Assembly: GCF_006384255.1 (NCBI RefSeq)
Contig: NZ_VCED01000001.1
Coordinates: forward strand, 186,001-250,000
Direction of reading: 5' to 3'
DNA: 64,000 nt
From: Haemophilus seminalis
Lineage (GTDB): Bacteria > Pseudomonadota > Gammaproteobacteria > Enterobacterales > Pasteurellaceae
How positions within the stretch are numbered: the first letter of the stretch is position 1; every line of letters starts with the position of its first letter. This document shows, piece after piece, positions 9,321-20,487 of the stretch. The notes under the pieces were generated by a model, which had not been told where the DNA came from, made no database searches, and worked only from the letters and a program-made list of their open reading frames with translations. Position numbers and translations under genes: made by a program.

Positions 9321-9803
9321 TTATTGATTAGTTTGTTCAGATTCAAGTTCTGCAATCAAAGCTAGTGCTTTTTCTAATTCATGATTATTTTCACGCGGAA
9401 TTGTACGTGATTTACCATTGCTATCGACAGCAACAAAAGTAAATACTGCATCTGTCACGCAATAGCGTTCACCAATAGGTTCACTCGCAACTTTTTTTAC
9501 CCAAACTTCTACTTTTATTTTAATGGATGAACGGCCTACTTTTAGACATTGTCCGTAACAACAAACGACATCTCCAACTGAAATAGGTTTGATGAAATTC
9601 ATACTTTCAACAGCAACGGTTACGACTCGACCATGAGCTATTTCTTTAGCTAAAATTGCTCCTCCCATATCCATTTGAGACATAATCCAACCGCCGAATA
9701 TATCACCATTGGCGTTAGTGTTTGATGGCATTGCAAGTGTTCTTAATAAGAGAACACCTTTTGACTGTCGACCGTTTTTATCAATAAGAAAATTAGAAGA
9801 CAT
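9321..9803 (-). CDS. yciA: YciA, acyl-CoA thioesterase
   Basis: A 160-residue hotdog-fold hydrolase with broad acyl-CoA specificity. The catalytic aspartate is Asp34 in [10 protein letters not shown], followed by the CoA-binding core with [12 protein letters not shown]. The C-terminal tail after [14 protein letters not shown] appears a few residues longer than the H. influenzae Rd protein as I remember it. The ATG overlaps the yciB stop (TAATG), indicating coupling. Confidence 0.93.
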   Translation of the reverse strand: MSSNFLIDKNGRQSKGVLLLRTLAMPSNTNANGDIFGGWIMSQMDMGGAILAKEIAHGRVVTVAVESMNFIKPISVGDVVCCYGQCLKVGRSSIKIKVEVWVKKVASEPIGERYCVTDAVFTFVAVDSNGKSRTIPRENNHELEKALALIAELESEQTNQ

Positions 9804-10360
9804 TATTTTTCTCCGTCTTTTGAATGCGTTTTATCTTTGGGTAAATAGCGATAAATATATGCACCTGAAATAAGAGTCGCAATCACAGTCATTCCAAGAA
9901 TACCAAAAGATTTGAAATCTACCCATGCCTCTTCTGACATATTATGGCTAATATAAATATTTACCAACATACAAATAATAAAAAATAGTGCCCAGCCGAG
10001 ATTTAGAGTATTCCATACTTTATCTGGTAATTGCACTTCTTTTCCTAGTAACTTTTTCACTAAGGGTATTTTAAATTGGAATTGTGCAATTAATAAAATA
10101 ATAGCAAATAATGCATTAATAATTGTTACTTTCCATTGAAGATAGCGAATTTCATTGAAATATGCTGTTAATAAACCGAAAAAAATAACTGAACCAGCCA
10201 TTATTTTTTGTTGTTTTTCAATTTTGCTATATTTCCATTTCAAAACAATTAGCTGAATAATGGTTGCGATCACAAGCACGATGGCTGCATCGCGTACGCC
10301 AGCAAGTTTGTATGTAACAAAAAATAGTACTAAAGGGATAAATTCAAGTAGTTGTTTCAT
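9803..10360 (-). CDS. yciB: YciB/IspZ inner-membrane septation protein A
   Basis: A 185-residue polytopic membrane protein, about five hydrophobic segments, of the intracellular septation protein A family. It begins [21 protein letters not shown], the family hallmark. Its role is in envelope integrity and septation, with no known enzymatic activity. It overlaps yciA by one base and follows the YciC-like gene by 2 bp. Confidence 0.92.
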   Translation of the reverse strand: MKQLLEFIPLVLFFVTYKLAGVRDAAIVLVIATIIQLIVLKWKYSKIEKQQKIMAGSVIFFGLLTAYFNEIRYLQWKVTIINALFAIILLIAQFQFKIPLVKKLLGKEVQLPDKVWNTLNLGWALFFIICMLVNIYISHNMSEEAWVDFKSFGILGMTVIATLISGAYIYRYLPKDKTHSKDGEK

Positions 10361-10362
10361 TT

Positions 10363-11100
10363 TTATTCTTCCTTTATAAATAAACTATAAAAGCGATAAG
10401 TTATTACTAACATAAAAATATTTAATATGGCGCTAAGGATGCTGATTACCATATCAAATAGTACATTATTTGAAAATGTAGTAAGATGGAAAACTAAGAT
10501 AGGAGCTAGGAAATAAACCAGTAGTGTATAAATAAATAATACATTCTTACGAGAACTTCCTTTAATCCAAATTTTTTGGATTGTTCGTTTTATATTATCT
10601 TGAGTTGAAAGGTAGTGTACTGCAGTTAAATTTAAGCGTACAAAGAACCATATTCCCACGAGCATTGCGATAAGTGATATTATTGATGGAGAGGATTTTG
10701 TTAATAATGCAGCGAATGCCTCACTTAATCCAAGTAGCATTGGGGCTGTCATGAGTAAATTAAGTACAATAACACCAAAAAAACGACGTAATGTGAGAGT
10801 AAACGATTTAGTTAAAGTTTGGTAGTTTTGCTGGCTAATACTATGGATTGAAATGAGTCCCCATGCAGAGATAAAACTTGTTAAAAGTTGTGTGATAGCA
10901 ATAGAAAAGGCTATGTTTTCAATATTTATATTGGCTAGTTCACTTAAATTATTATGGGATTCATTATTGAGAGGGGGGCTTAATAGTGCTCCTACATTTT
11001 GTGCAATAAATAAAATTAAGACAAATTGAAACATGACTTTTTGCTGGTTTCTAAAAAAATTCCAACTATCTTGTAATATGTGAGTAAAGTTGATTTGCAT
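10363..11100 (-). CDS. YciC-like (UPF0259) membrane protein
   Basis: A 245-residue integral membrane protein with about six hydrophobic segments. N-terminal [13 protein letters not shown] and several amphipathic loops fit the YciC/UPF0259 family. Function unknown; its position directly upstream of yciB matches the conserved yciC-yciB-yciA order. The short 5' region before the tRNA gene probably holds its promoter. No catalytic motif is visible. Confidence 0.8.
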   Translation of the reverse strand: MQINFTHILQDSWNFFRNQQKVMFQFVLILFIAQNVGALLSPPLNNESHNNLSELANINIENIAFSIAITQLLTSFISAWGLISIHSISQQNYQTLTKSFTLTLRRFFGVIVLNLLMTAPMLLGLSEAFAALLTKSSPSIISLIAMLVGIWFFVRLNLTAVHYLSTQDNIKRTIQKIWIKGSSRKNVLFIYTLLVYFLAPILVFHLTTFSNNVLFDMVISILSAILNIFMLVITYRFYSLFIKEE

Positions 11101-11233
11101 GGCGTGTTCTCTATAAAAATATGTGGCGATTATACAGGGTTTGTTTAGGATTGTCTTAAATTGTAAAAATTACCATATTCGTTTGTCTAAAATATAATTA
11201 AGCTTACAGGCGAAAAGATGGTTTACGGAATGT

Positions 11234-11267
11234 AAAAATCCCTAAGCCTTTCGACTTAGGGATTTTT
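11234..11267 (-). terminator. Terminator of tRNA-Ser
   Basis: A 13-bp stem (11234-11246 with 11255-11267), loop 8 nt, ending in T5 on the minus strand, directly 3' of the tRNA gene. The stem also ends in T6 on the plus strand. Confidence 0.85.
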
Positions 11268-11276
11268 TGATTCTGA

Positions 11277-11366
11277 TGGCGGAGGAATAGGGATTCGAAC
11301 CCTAGGAGGGCGTAAACCCTCGCCGGTTTTCAAGACCGGTGCCTTCAACCACTCGACCATTCCTCC
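11277..11366 (-). tRNA. tRNA-Ser (anticodon UGA)
   Basis: A 90-nt class II tRNA with encoded CCA. The acceptor stem is GGAGGAA paired with TTCCTCC, the T loop has GTTCGAATCC, and there is a long variable arm. The anticodon TGA lies at 11330-11332 in CTTGAAA, so it reads UCN serine codons. Transcribed leftward from its own promoter. Confidence 0.97.
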
Positions 11367-11381
11367 GTGATTGATGGGCGT

Positions 11382-11409
11382 AGTATAATGAATATTTTAT
11401 TGATGTAAA
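11382..11409 (-). promoter_or_regulatory. Promoter of tRNA-Ser
   Basis: The minus strand has -35 TTTACA (11404-11409), a 16-bp spacer and -10 TATACT (11382-11387). A GC-rich discriminator (CGCCC) follows, typical of stringently controlled stable-RNA promoters. Confidence 0.7.
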
Positions 11410-11546
11410 CAGAAATCTCATGATTTAAGTTTAGGTGATGATAATTTATTCATTTTGATGAAATTAATTCCATTAATACCATTGACTTTTTTACCCCTAG
11501 CCCTTACTTTACAGGAGACTTTTTACTTATTTTACAAGGAGCTTTT

Positions 11547-12209
11547 ATGCAATCACGTCTTATTGTGGATGGTCAGCAGGAATCGCTACTCAGCACACAT
11601 AAAGTGTTGCGTAACACGTATTTTTTATTGGGATTAACCATGGCATTTTCAGCGGTTGTTGCGTTTATTTCAATGAGTCTAAACTTGCCATATCCAAATA
11701 TTATTGTGTTATTAGTGGGTTTTTATGGCTTACTTTTCTTAACAAATAAATTAGCTGATCGTCCTGCTGGTATTTTGGCGACCTTTGCTTTCACAGGATT
11801 CATGGGATACACCATCGGGCCAATTTTAAATATGTATGTGGCACGTGGAATGGAAGATTTGATTATGCTTGCATTCGCAGGAACTGCTATCGTATTTTTC
11901 GCGTGTTCCGCTTATGTATTGACTACGAAAAAAGATATGTCATTTTTATCAAGCGCAATGTTCGCATTATTTATTGTGCTATTGCTTGGTATGGTGGCAA
12001 GTTTCTTCTTCCAAATTCCTGCGTTATCAGTTGCAATTAGCGCATTATTTGTTGTGTTCTCTACAATGACTATTTTGTATGAAACGAGTAATATCATTCA
12101 CGGTGGTGAAACGAATTACATTCGCGCAACCGTGAATATTTATGTTTCAATCTACAATTTATTCTTGAGTTTATTAAGATTACTTTCTATCTTCTCAAGC
12201 GATGAATAA
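11547..12209 (+). CDS. yccA: YccA, Bax inhibitor-1 family membrane protein
   Basis: A 220-residue BI-1-like inner-membrane protein with seven hydrophobic segments. E. coli YccA modulates FtsH proteolysis of SecY and other membrane proteins. [14 protein letters not shown] in the middle and the C-terminal [25 protein letters not shown] match the family. AAGGAG stands before the ATG. A similar ACAGGAG segment 28 bases upstream looks like a duplicated ribosome-binding site but has no start codon in the right place. Own terminator at 12231-12250. Confidence 0.92.
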   Translation: MQSRLIVDGQQESLLSTHKVLRNTYFLLGLTMAFSAVVAFISMSLNLPYPNIIVLLVGFYGLLFLTNKLADRPAGILATFAFTGFMGYTIGPILNMYVARGMEDLIMLAFAGTAIVFFACSAYVLTTKKDMSFLSSAMFALFIVLLLGMVASFFFQIPALSVAISALFVVFSTMTILYETSNIIHGGETNYIRATVNIYVSIYNLFLSLLRLLSIFSSDE

Positions 12210-12230
12210 TGATTGAATTTTGACGTTGTG

Positions 12231-12257
12231 ACCCCACTTTTCAGTGGGGTTATTTTT
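12231..12257 (+). terminator. Terminator of yccA
   Basis: 8-bp stem ACCCCACT / AGTGGGGT (12231-12238 with 12243-12250) followed by TATTTTTT. Confidence 0.8.
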
Positions 12258-12268
12258 TGGAATAGGCA

Positions 12269-13333
12269 ATGGAAAAACAAATTTTTGAACATTCAGTCAA
12301 CATTAAGGAAGAACAATATCAGCCTAAGCAAGAGTTTCATCATGTAGAAACAAAGCTGGATGAGCCCTTGGAAGGGAAATTACTTGATGCTCAACTTGAA
12401 CAGGCATTGAAACCAAAATCAGGTTTTGGAAAAACTTTATTAAAATTTACCGCACTTTTATTTGGTGCAGCGACAGTTGCGCAATCCGTGCAATGGATTT
12501 GGGATAGCTATCAACAACATCAATGGATTTATCTTGCTTTTGCTTTAGTCAGTTTAATTATCATTTTATTGGGTATTAAAGAGATTATTGGTGAGTGGCG
12601 ACGTTTAGTTCGTTTAAAAAAACGTGAGCAATTGCAACAACAAAGTCAGCAGATTTGGTTAGAAAGTGAGGTAAAAAATGGCGATGTTTTTTCTGTTCAG
12701 AGCGTAGAAAAAAGTAAAGTTCTTTGCTTAGATATTGCAAAATCGCTACGTTTGGAAAATGATTCTCCAGCGGTAATTCAATGGCAACGTCAATTAAATG
12801 AAGCTTATTCAGCGCAAGAAATTACGCATTTATTCAGTCGTAATGTTTTGTCTACTTTTGATGCACAAGCTAAAAAATTGATTAGTAAAATGGCCGCTGA
12901 ATCAGCGGTGATTGTCGCGATTAGTCCACTTGCTGTGGTGGATATGTTTTTTATTGCGTGGAGAAATCTTCGATTAATGAATAAGATTGCTGAGATTTAT
13001 GGAATTGAATTAGGGTATTTTTCACGTATTAGATTGTTAAGAATGGTATTGGTCAATATCGCTTTTGCTGGGGCAACCGAAGTGGCACAAGATATTGGAA
13101 TGGATTGGCTTTCTCAAGATGTGACAGCAAAACTTTCTGCGCGTATCGCTCAAGGAATTGGAGTAGGATTGCTTACTGTTAGATTAGGCGTGAAAGCAAT
13201 GGAGCTTTGTCGCCCGTTAGCATTTCAATTAAATGAAAAACCAAAGCTTTCCCATATTCAACAGGAATTACTTAGCTCGGTGAAAGATATTGTTCTCGGT
13301 AAAAATAAAATTTACAAAAAGGAGCAAGTCTGA
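12269..13333 (+). CDS. YcjF-like (UPF0283) inner-membrane protein
   Basis: A 354-residue protein with a charged N-terminus, two transmembrane segments at about residues 66-110, and a long C-terminal cytosolic domain with a further hydrophobic stretch (AAESAVIVAISPLAVVDM). It matches the TIGR01620/UPF0283 family (YcjF). Function unknown; in enterobacteria the gene sits with the stress GTPase ycjX, which is absent here. Its stop overlaps the next start (TGATG), so it is coupled to the pseudouridine synthase. Confidence 0.85.
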   Translation: MEKQIFEHSVNIKEEQYQPKQEFHHVETKLDEPLEGKLLDAQLEQALKPKSGFGKTLLKFTALLFGAATVAQSVQWIWDSYQQHQWIYLAFALVSLIIILLGIKEIIGEWRRLVRLKKREQLQQQSQQIWLESEVKNGDVFSVQSVEKSKVLCLDIAKSLRLENDSPAVIQWQRQLNEAYSAQEITHLFSRNVLSTFDAQAKKLISKMAAESAVIVAISPLAVVDMFFIAWRNLRLMNKIAEIYGIELGYFSRIRLLRMVLVNIAFAGATEVAQDIGMDWLSQDVTAKLSARIAQGIGVGLLTVRLGVKAMELCRPLAFQLNEKPKLSHIQQELLSSVKDIVLGKNKIYKKEQV

Positions 13334-14007
13334 TGAAAATCGAGGTTGTTTATCAACATAGCGATTTTATTATTATCAACAAGCCGGAAGGTATTAGCGT
13401 TCATAAAGATCAAGCAGAACAAGGTTTAACAGAACTTGTTGCAAAGCAATTGAATGTGCCTCAAGTCTGGTTAGTTCATCGCTTGGATAAGGTGACTTCG
13501 GGGTTATTAATTTTGGCGTTGAATGCTGAAAGTGCGGCTGAATTTTCGCGACTTTTTTCTGAACATAAAATCCATAAAACTTATCTGGCATTAAGTAACC
13601 AAAAGCCTAAAAAGAAACAAGGTTTGATTATCGGGGATATGAAGAAAGCCCGAGATGGCGCATGGAAACTTTGCCAAACAAAAGACAATCCCGCAATTAC
13701 GCGTTTTGAAAGTGTCAGCTGTGAGCCTAATTTACGTTTATTTATTTTAAAACCACAAACGGGGAAAACTCATCAATTACGTGTTGCGATGAAAAGTTTA
13801 GGTAGTCCGATTTTAGGCGATGGACTTTATGGTAAAAATACTGAAGAAATTGACCGCACTTATTTGCATGCTGCTCAATTGGAATTTGATTATTTGAATG
13901 ATTTTATTTCGGTAACTTGTTTACCCTCTCAAGGGCAATTTTGGATTAAATCCAGTGTGTCTGAGCAAATTAAGGCTTATTTGGCAAAGCCGTTTTTATC
14001 AAAATAG
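13333..14007 (+). CDS. RluA-family pseudouridine synthase (TruC/RluA type)
   Basis: 224 residues. Isomerises uridine to pseudouridine in RNA. The catalytic aspartate is Asp52 in HRLDKVTSGLLIL; the C-terminal KTHQLRVAMKSLGSPILGDGLYG is the RluA signature. There is no N-terminal S4 domain. The target RNA cannot be told from sequence. It overlaps the YcjF-like gene by one base. Confidence 0.9.
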   Translation: MKIEVVYQHSDFIIINKPEGISVHKDQAEQGLTELVAKQLNVPQVWLVHRLDKVTSGLLILALNAESAAEFSRLFSEHKIHKTYLALSNQKPKKKQGLIIGDMKKARDGAWKLCQTKDNPAITRFESVSCEPNLRLFILKPQTGKTHQLRVAMKSLGSPILGDGLYGKNTEEIDRTYLHAAQLEFDYLNDFISVTCLPSQGQFWIKSSVSEQIKAYLAKPFLSK

Positions 14008-14054
14008 AAATCTCTGTATAATAAAGGCAATTTTACTCTTTAATAGGAACAAAA

Positions 14055-14858
14055 ATGAAATTTATCTCTTTTAATATAAATGGTTTACGTGCTCGCCCAC
14101 ATCAACTTGAAGCCATTATTGAAAGATATCAGCCAGATGTAATCGGCTTGCAAGAAATTAAAGTTGCTGATGAAGCTTTTCCTTATGAAATTACAGAAAA
14201 CTTAGGTTATCACGTATTTCATCACGGACAGAAAGGTCACTATGGCGTAGCATTATTGACTAAACAAGAACCTAAAGCGGTTCGTCGTGGTTTTCCAACA
14301 GACAATGAAGATGCGCAAAAACGCATTATTATGGCTGATCTTGAAACTGATTTTGGTTTACTGACTGTAATTAATGGCTATTTCCCTCAAGGGGAAAGCC
14401 GTGCGCACGAGACTAAATTTCCAGCTAAAGAGAAATTTTATGCAGATCTTCAACAGTATTTAGAAAAAGAACACGACAAATCGAATCCTATTTTAATTAT
14501 GGGTGATATGAATATTAGCCCAAGTGATTTAGATATTGGTATCGGCGATGAAAATCGTAAACGTTGGTTACGCACGGGTAAATGCTCTTTCTTACCAGAA
14601 GAACGAGCGTGGTATCAACGTTTGTACGATTACGGATTAGAAGATAGTTTCCGTAAGCTGAACCCAACGGTAAATGATAAATTCTCGTGGTTTGATTACC
14701 GTTCTAAAGGTTTTGATGATAATCGAGGTTTACGAATTGATCATATTTTAGTAAGTCAAAAATTGGCTGAACGCTGTGTCGATGTGGGCATTGCACTAGA
14801 TATTCGAGCAATGGAAAAACCTTCTGATCACGCACCGATTTGGGCTGAATTTAAATAG
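14055..14858 (+). CDS. xthA: Exonuclease III (AP endonuclease)
   Basis: 267 residues, Mg2+-dependent 3'-5' exonuclease and class II AP endonuclease in base-excision repair. Active-site residues sit exactly where E. coli has them: Glu34 (LQEIKV), Asp151 and Asn153 (GDMN), Asp258-His259 (SDHAPIW). AGGAAC precedes the ATG. The next gene begins 9 bp downstream. Confidence 0.96.
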   Translation: MKFISFNINGLRARPHQLEAIIERYQPDVIGLQEIKVADEAFPYEITENLGYHVFHHGQKGHYGVALLTKQEPKAVRRGFPTDNEDAQKRIIMADLETDFGLLTVINGYFPQGESRAHETKFPAKEKFYADLQQYLEKEHDKSNPILIMGDMNISPSDLDIGIGDENRKRWLRTGKCSFLPEERAWYQRLYDYGLEDSFRKLNPTVNDKFSWFDYRSKGFDDNRGLRIDHILVSQKLAERCVDVGIALDIRAMEKPSDHAPIWAEFK

Positions 14859-14867
14859 GAAAGCGAA

Positions 14868-15641
14868 ATGGATATGGCAAATTGGCAGAATTATCGTTCT
14901 ACCGTGAATGGTATGCCCGCCGTGTTTACCGCAAATATTGAAGATGTTGAAAAATATCACGGTAAAGATCTCGATAAAATAGTGCAATTCACAATCGCTT
15001 ATAAGGCAGATGATGAAACAGGTTTGCCCTCAGAAGTTGAATACGATAAGTTAATTAATCGTGTATTTAAAATTCTGGCGCAATTAACCGCACTTCCGAA
15101 TGTATTTTTTGCGGGACATTTTATTTGTAATTCCCAAGCTAAAATGCATTTTTACTGTGAGCATGAAAATCTTGTAGTAGAAACCTTACAACAAATTGAT
15201 TTTGTTAAAGATATTAATGTACAAAAGGATTTAAGTTGGGATACTTATTTTGACTTTTTGCTTGCTTCTCCATTAGAGATTAAATTAAATGCAACGGAAG
15301 AGTTAATTGATTTATTGAAAAATAAAGGTCGTGATTTAAGTGATACGTATCTGGTGGAGCATAGTTTTCATTTTGATGAAGAAGAGAAAATGTTCCCTTT
15401 TATGGATGAGCTTAGTTTAGGGGATTATTCTTTCACGACATTACAATATTCCGCACAAGCTATTCAGTTTAATGAAGATGAGCCTTATTTCTTGGTGAAA
15501 TTAGAGCAAGAAATTTCATTAGATAATGGTGATATTTTTGAACAAGTAGAACGGTTTGAAAAACTGGCTGGACAATTTTGGGGAGAGTATATCGGCTGGG
15601 AATGTGATTCTTTGATGGATGCGAACAAGCAGTTGAATTAG
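14868..15641 (+). CDS. Conserved hypothetical protein (TIGR01619-type)
   Basis: 257 residues, acidic, no signal peptide or membrane segment. I recognise it as the family typified by H. influenzae HI0040 (TIGR01619, with a DUF695-like N-terminal half), which has no assigned function. It is restricted mainly to Pasteurellaceae and relatives as far as I know. It follows xthA by 9 bp with GAAAGCGAA upstream, so it is cotranscribed with a repair gene; a role in repair would be speculation. Confidence 0.8.
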   Translation: MDMANWQNYRSTVNGMPAVFTANIEDVEKYHGKDLDKIVQFTIAYKADDETGLPSEVEYDKLINRVFKILAQLTALPNVFFAGHFICNSQAKMHFYCEHENLVVETLQQIDFVKDINVQKDLSWDTYFDFLLASPLEIKLNATEELIDLLKNKGRDLSDTYLVEHSFHFDEEEKMFPFMDELSLGDYSFTTLQYSAQAIQFNEDEPYFLVKLEQEISLDNGDIFEQVERFEKLAGQFWGEYIGWECDSLMDANKQLN

Positions 15642-15664
15642 GTGTTTGCACATTCACGAGTCAT

Positions 15665-15693
15665 AAAAAGAGAGATGTTTATCTCTCTTTTTT
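15665..15693. terminator. Bidirectional terminator between the HI0040-like gene and mreD
   Basis: 12-bp stem (15665-15676 with 15681-15692), four-base loop, A5 on one side and T6 on the other. It touches the mreD stop codon, so the two convergent units share it. Confidence 0.85.
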
Positions 15694-16180
15694 AATGTAA
15701 TTTAACTTTTCGGCGGATTTTACGCATTAATAAAAATACCCATGGCCATAAGATTCCAGAAGCCAATGCTCCAAAGATTTCTTGCCAGTTAAAAAATGCG
15801 GTATGCAGGGAGAATTCGACTAAGAAAATAGCTAATCTGACAATAAACACAAACGCAATCACTAAAAGACTTTGAAACCAAAGCGATAAATTTCTGAGTA
15901 CGAGATAGTTTTTTGCCACAAAGTAAATTGTCACAGAAAGGACTAAAGCATGAATGCCTAATGTGGAACCTAGGATTAAATCCCATACAAGTCCTAATAA
16001 AAATGCCCATCCAATACTGACTTTATTTGGAATAGCCAGAACCCAGTAAAGTAAAACGAGAACTAACCAAGCAGGCTTAAATGCTTGAAAACCAAGCGGC
16101 CAGGGGGCGAGTTCTAGCACTAATGCCACGACAAAGAAGCTTAAAATTGTGAGCCATTGTAAAATAAAGCGAGTTTGCAT
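15692..16180 (-). CDS. mreD: MreD, rod-shape membrane protein
   Basis: 162 residues, five to six transmembrane segments; part of the elongasome that guides lateral wall synthesis. GWAFLLGLVWDLILGSTLGIHAL is the recognisable MreD core. Overlaps mreC by one base (TAATG). Third gene of mreB-mreC-mreD. Confidence 0.94.
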   Translation of the reverse strand: MQTRFILQWLTILSFFVVALVLELAPWPLGFQAFKPAWLVLVLLYWVLAIPNKVSIGWAFLLGLVWDLILGSTLGIHALVLSVTIYFVAKNYLVLRNLSLWFQSLLVIAFVFIVRLAIFLVEFSLHTAFFNWQEIFGALASGILWPWVFLLMRKIRRKVKLH

Positions 16181-17235
16181 TAATCTTCTTCCCTATGTTC
16201 TTGTTGTTCTGACGGTACAGCTTCTTCATTTTGCGGTGCATCGGTTGGAATTTCAGGTTCAACTGTTGATTTATCCTTATTTTCTTGAAGATTATCGTCT
16301 GTTAACGGGGCTTTTTTTACTTTGTAATCAGCTTCATTCGCTTGGCTTTCTAAACGTTTTTGTACTAAATTACGCACCTCTTCTGGAGACATAGATTTTA
16401 CTTTAGACATATCTAAATTGCTTGGCCAAAGTAGTAATACATAGCGTAAGCGTTCAAGGGCTGCGAGAGGTTTGGCTTTGACAGTCGCAAAGTAATTGGA
16501 ACCATCACGTGAAACGCTTTGTACAACCGCTACTGGATAGCCTTCAAGGAAGCGGCCACCAAGACCAGACGTTACAAGTAAGTCGCCTTTTTCAATATCC
16601 ACAGAACGAGGTACATTATCAAGAGTTAGCTCATCAGTATGCCCTGTACCACTTGCAATGACGCGAACATCGTTACGTAGAACTTGTACGGGAATAGAAT
16701 GGGTAACATCGGTTAAGAGTAGTACTCGACTGGTGTTCTCGCCCACAGAAATAATTTGACCAATAACGCCTTTTTCATCAATTACAGGCTGGCCTACATA
16801 CGCACCGTCTTTTTCGCCTTGGTTAATAACAATTTGTTGACGATAAACATCGGTTTCTGCAGTTAAAATTTCCGCAATCTTTTTGTATTCATCGGTGCGT
16901 AAAGGGGAGTTTAACAATAAACGTAAACGCTGATTCTCGACTTTGAGTTGATCTAGTAAGAGTAAATCTGCATTTTTTTCACGTAATTGTTCGCGTAATA
17001 CTTTATTTTCGATTTGTAATTTACTGGTATCCACTAAATTATCTGATACCCCATCTAATACGGTACGAGGGCTATTGGCAAGATAATAGAGCCCACCCAC
17101 TGCAGTTTCCATGGCGCTGCGAGCTTTAGTCATTGAATTAGTTTGACCATCAGCTAAGATTAAAGAAAGGGAAGCTGCTACTGCTAATAATAATCGAATG
17201 CCAAGCGGGGGGGCTTTACCGAAAATAGGCTTCAT
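16180..17235 (-). CDS. mreC: MreC, rod-shape-determining protein
   Basis: 351 residues. Short cytosolic N-terminus, one transmembrane helix (about residues 12-30), a periplasmic coiled coil (about 70-105), then the paired beta-barrel domains with GEKDGAYVGQPVIDEKGVIGQI. The acidic, proline-rich tail from about residue 300 is longer than in E. coli MreC. MreC bridges MreB to PBP2 and RodA, both encoded downstream in this window. Confidence 0.95.
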   Translation of the reverse strand: MKPIFGKAPPLGIRLLLAVAASLSLILADGQTNSMTKARSAMETAVGGLYYLANSPRTVLDGVSDNLVDTSKLQIENKVLREQLREKNADLLLLDQLKVENQRLRLLLNSPLRTDEYKKIAEILTAETDVYRQQIVINQGEKDGAYVGQPVIDEKGVIGQIISVGENTSRVLLLTDVTHSIPVQVLRNDVRVIASGTGHTDELTLDNVPRSVDIEKGDLLVTSGLGGRFLEGYPVAVVQSVSRDGSNYFATVKAKPLAALERLRYVLLLWPSNLDMSKVKSMSPEEVRNLVQKRLESQANEADYKVKKAPLTDDNLQENKDKSTVEPEIPTDAPQNEEAVPSEQQEHREED

Positions 17236-17270
17236 TAAGCGTCCTACGTTGAGATAAAAAGATTAAAAGG

Positions 17271-17299
17271 AAAAGTGCGGTCATTTTAACCGCACTTTT
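17271..17299. terminator. Uptake-signal hairpin between mreB and mreC
   Basis: Inverted Hin uptake signals form an 11-bp stem (17271-17281 with 17289-17299) with A and T flanks. It resembles a terminator inside the mre operon and may lower mreCD relative to mreB. Confidence 0.75.
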
Positions 17300-17314
17300 T
17301 ATTTTTGTTCTAAA

Positions 17315-18382
<1,068 letters not shown>

Positions 18383-18401
18383 CTAAAATCAGAGTTAATT
18401 T

Positions 18402-18440
18402 TGCTTGGCTGAAAAAGTGAGATTATCTCATAGCCAAGCA
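18402..18440. repeat. Nested inverted repeat upstream of mreB
   Basis: Outer arms TGCTTGGCT / AGCCAAGCA (18402-18410 with 18432-18440) enclose an inner TGAGA / TCTCA. No T tract follows on the minus strand. It could be the weak terminator of the ABC exporter gene or a leader structure of mreB. Confidence 0.45.
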
Positions 18441-18504
18441 CGCAAAAAAATTGTGCTAAATGTACCAAAAAATGTGTTGAAATTACAGTTGTTTTTCGTG
18501 TTTT

Positions 18505-20283
18505 TTACGTGAGTTGCCACTGGCCTTTATCTTGAAGAGTCAGTTGCTGCTGATGTAAAGTTTTCAGCGTTGAACGGTGGCCAACACTGATTAGCGTGGT
18601 TTTTGGTAGCTCTTGTTTTAATAGTTGATACATCGCAAATTCTAAACCTTCATCCATACTAGCTGTGGCTTCATCTAAGAAGGCTACGGCAGGTTTGTGT
18701 AGAATCAAACGCGCAAACGCTAAACGCTGTTGCTCACCAAGAGAAAGAATACGCGTCCAGTCTTGTTCTTTTTCTAATTGTTCAGCCAAATGTCCCAGTT
18801 GCACTTTATTTAATATTTCTACCGCTTGTGTATGTGAAATATTGTCAGGCTTATTGGGATAAGTTAATGCCGACATCAAATTTCCTTGTGGCACATAGGG
18901 TTTTTGTGATAAGAAAAGTTGACTGTTTATTGGGCAAATCACCTCACCTTCTGCGTAGCTCCAGAGTCCTGCGATTGTTCGTAAAAGTGTCGTTTTTCCT
19001 GCACCAGATTTTCCTTGAATGAGTAAACTCGTTCCTTGCGGTAGCGTAATATTGAGATTTTCTACCAGTGTGTGACCTAATGGATTTTTAACACTTAAGT
19101 TGTTGAAAATAACATCTGTAGGGTGATTGTGAATTTGTGCTTGCGATTCATGATTCACCATTTCAATGGCATAGATGAAACCGGTTAAACGATCGAGCGT
19201 CGCTTTATATCCAGCAAAACTGTCGTAAGTATTACGGAAAAATGAAAGATTACTGTGCAATTTTCCAAATACTTGTAAAGTTTGCATTAAATCACCGAGT
19301 TTTATTTGTTTTTCAAAGTAACGTCCAACTTGAATTAACAATGGGAAAACAACAGAAACTTGGCTTACGACTAAGTTAAATCCTGAAAATTTTAGCGTTC
19401 TAAATACGATTACCCACATGTTATGGATGACAGCATTGAATTGTTGGTAAAGCTGATTTTTTTCTACCTTTTCACCCGCATAAAAAGCAATACTTTCGGC
19501 ATATTCTTTTATGCGAATTAAAGAATAACGGTAGTTTGCGTTTAAGCGTTCATTAATAAAATTCAAAGAGATTAATGGACGACCGAGCCAAAATGCAATA
19601 AGGGTAGTGAAAATGACATAGCCAAATACTAAGAACACCATCATATGTGGAATTTCCACGCCAAGTACCATCATTGGACCCGCTAATCCCCATAACAAAA
19701 TCGTGTAAGAGATCATCGAGGTGACCGCATCAATGACTCCGGTGCTTAAAGAAAGCGTGGTTTTTACATAAGATTGGACATCTTGTTGAATACGTTGATC
19801 AGGGTTATCAAGATTTTCGGATAAATATTGTGTTTTGTAATAAGCGCGATGTGCCATCCATTTATCTACAAATTGTTCGTTGAGCCATTCAATCCAGTTA
19901 ATGGTAAAACGTTGCTCTAAATAATAGCTTATTAATGCTGCTGAAACAGAACTTGCGGCAATGACGCAGAACAAGCCCATTTGTTGCCAAAATACATGTT
20001 CATTAAATTCTTGCAATGATGTGTACATATTTTTGTACCACTCAGAATGTACAAGGCTGATACGTACGCTGAGTAATGTCATCGCAACAATAAGCAGAAA
20101 GAATAGGATAGGTTTTATGCTACGTTTAGGTGAAAGATAGCCACCTGCAAACATCCAAAATTGTTTTCCCCATTGGGTAAAACGCACCAAAAGAAAAATG
20201 CCAAAACTAAAGACGACAGAGGTGATGGCTAGCGTTTGTAAAATCCAAATAAGAGAAGTAATGGCTTCTTGGCCGTAATCCAT
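18505..20283 (-). CDS. YddA/SbmA-like ABC exporter, fused permease and ATPase
   Basis: 592 residues from ATG 20283. An N-terminal permease of SbmA/BacA type has about six helices and WLNEQFVDKWMAHRAYY. The C-terminal ATPase has Walker A GKSGAGKTTLL, signature LSLGEQQRLAF and Walker B VAFLDEATAS. The frame stays open to 20472, but that extension would cross an uptake-signal hairpin, and GGATGGA lies before 20283. Substrate unknown; relatives move peptides or very-long-chain fatty acyl compounds. Divergent from the YidE-like gene. Confidence 0.88.
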   Translation of the reverse strand: MDYGQEAITSLIWILQTLAITSVVFSFGIFLLVRFTQWGKQFWMFAGGYLSPKRSIKPILFFLLIVAMTLLSVRISLVHSEWYKNMYTSLQEFNEHVFWQQMGLFCVIAASSVSAALISYYLEQRFTINWIEWLNEQFVDKWMAHRAYYKTQYLSENLDNPDQRIQQDVQSYVKTTLSLSTGVIDAVTSMISYTILLWGLAGPMMVLGVEIPHMMVFLVFGYVIFTTLIAFWLGRPLISLNFINERLNANYRYSLIRIKEYAESIAFYAGEKVEKNQLYQQFNAVIHNMWVIVFRTLKFSGFNLVVSQVSVVFPLLIQVGRYFEKQIKLGDLMQTLQVFGKLHSNLSFFRNTYDSFAGYKATLDRLTGFIYAIEMVNHESQAQIHNHPTDVIFNNLSVKNPLGHTLVENLNITLPQGTSLLIQGKSGAGKTTLLRTIAGLWSYAEGEVICPINSQLFLSQKPYVPQGNLMSALTYPNKPDNISHTQAVEILNKVQLGHLAEQLEKEQDWTRILSLGEQQRLAFARLILHKPAVAFLDEATASMDEGLEFAMYQLLKQELPKTTLISVGHRSTLKTLHQQQLTLQDKGQWQLT

Positions 20284-20301
20284 AAATATTCCATCCGAGA
20301 T

Positions 20302-20331
20302 AAAAGTGCGGTGAAAAATAACCGCACTTTT
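20302..20331. repeat. Inverted uptake-signal pair in the exporter leader
   Basis: 11-bp arms (20302-20312 with 20321-20331), eight-base loop. It lies 19 bp before the ATG of the leftward exporter gene. If the promoter is upstream, the hairpin sits in the 5' leader and ends in T4, an attenuator-like arrangement. Confidence 0.65.
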
Positions 20332-20487
20332 TGTAAAAGGGTCAAAATTTTCGGTATTGTAGAGTCTATGCTCAATTTCGCAAGAAAAAATGTGACGAAC
20401 GTAGCATTTTTTGAGTTTGGTTAAGGTTTTCAAAAAACAACTTGGATATAATCCGAAGGAGTTAAATTTCATTTTTAAGGGGTCAAT

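Noticed and set aside
11455-11637. 60-codon frame upstream of and overlapping yccA
   Set aside because: It is out of frame with yccA, has no conservation signal I can see, and contains two ribosome-binding-like motifs that fit yccA regulation better than a peptide.
20284-20472. 63-residue N-terminal extension of the ABC exporter
   Set aside because: It crosses an uptake-signal hairpin and the divergent promoter region and has no membrane or family features.
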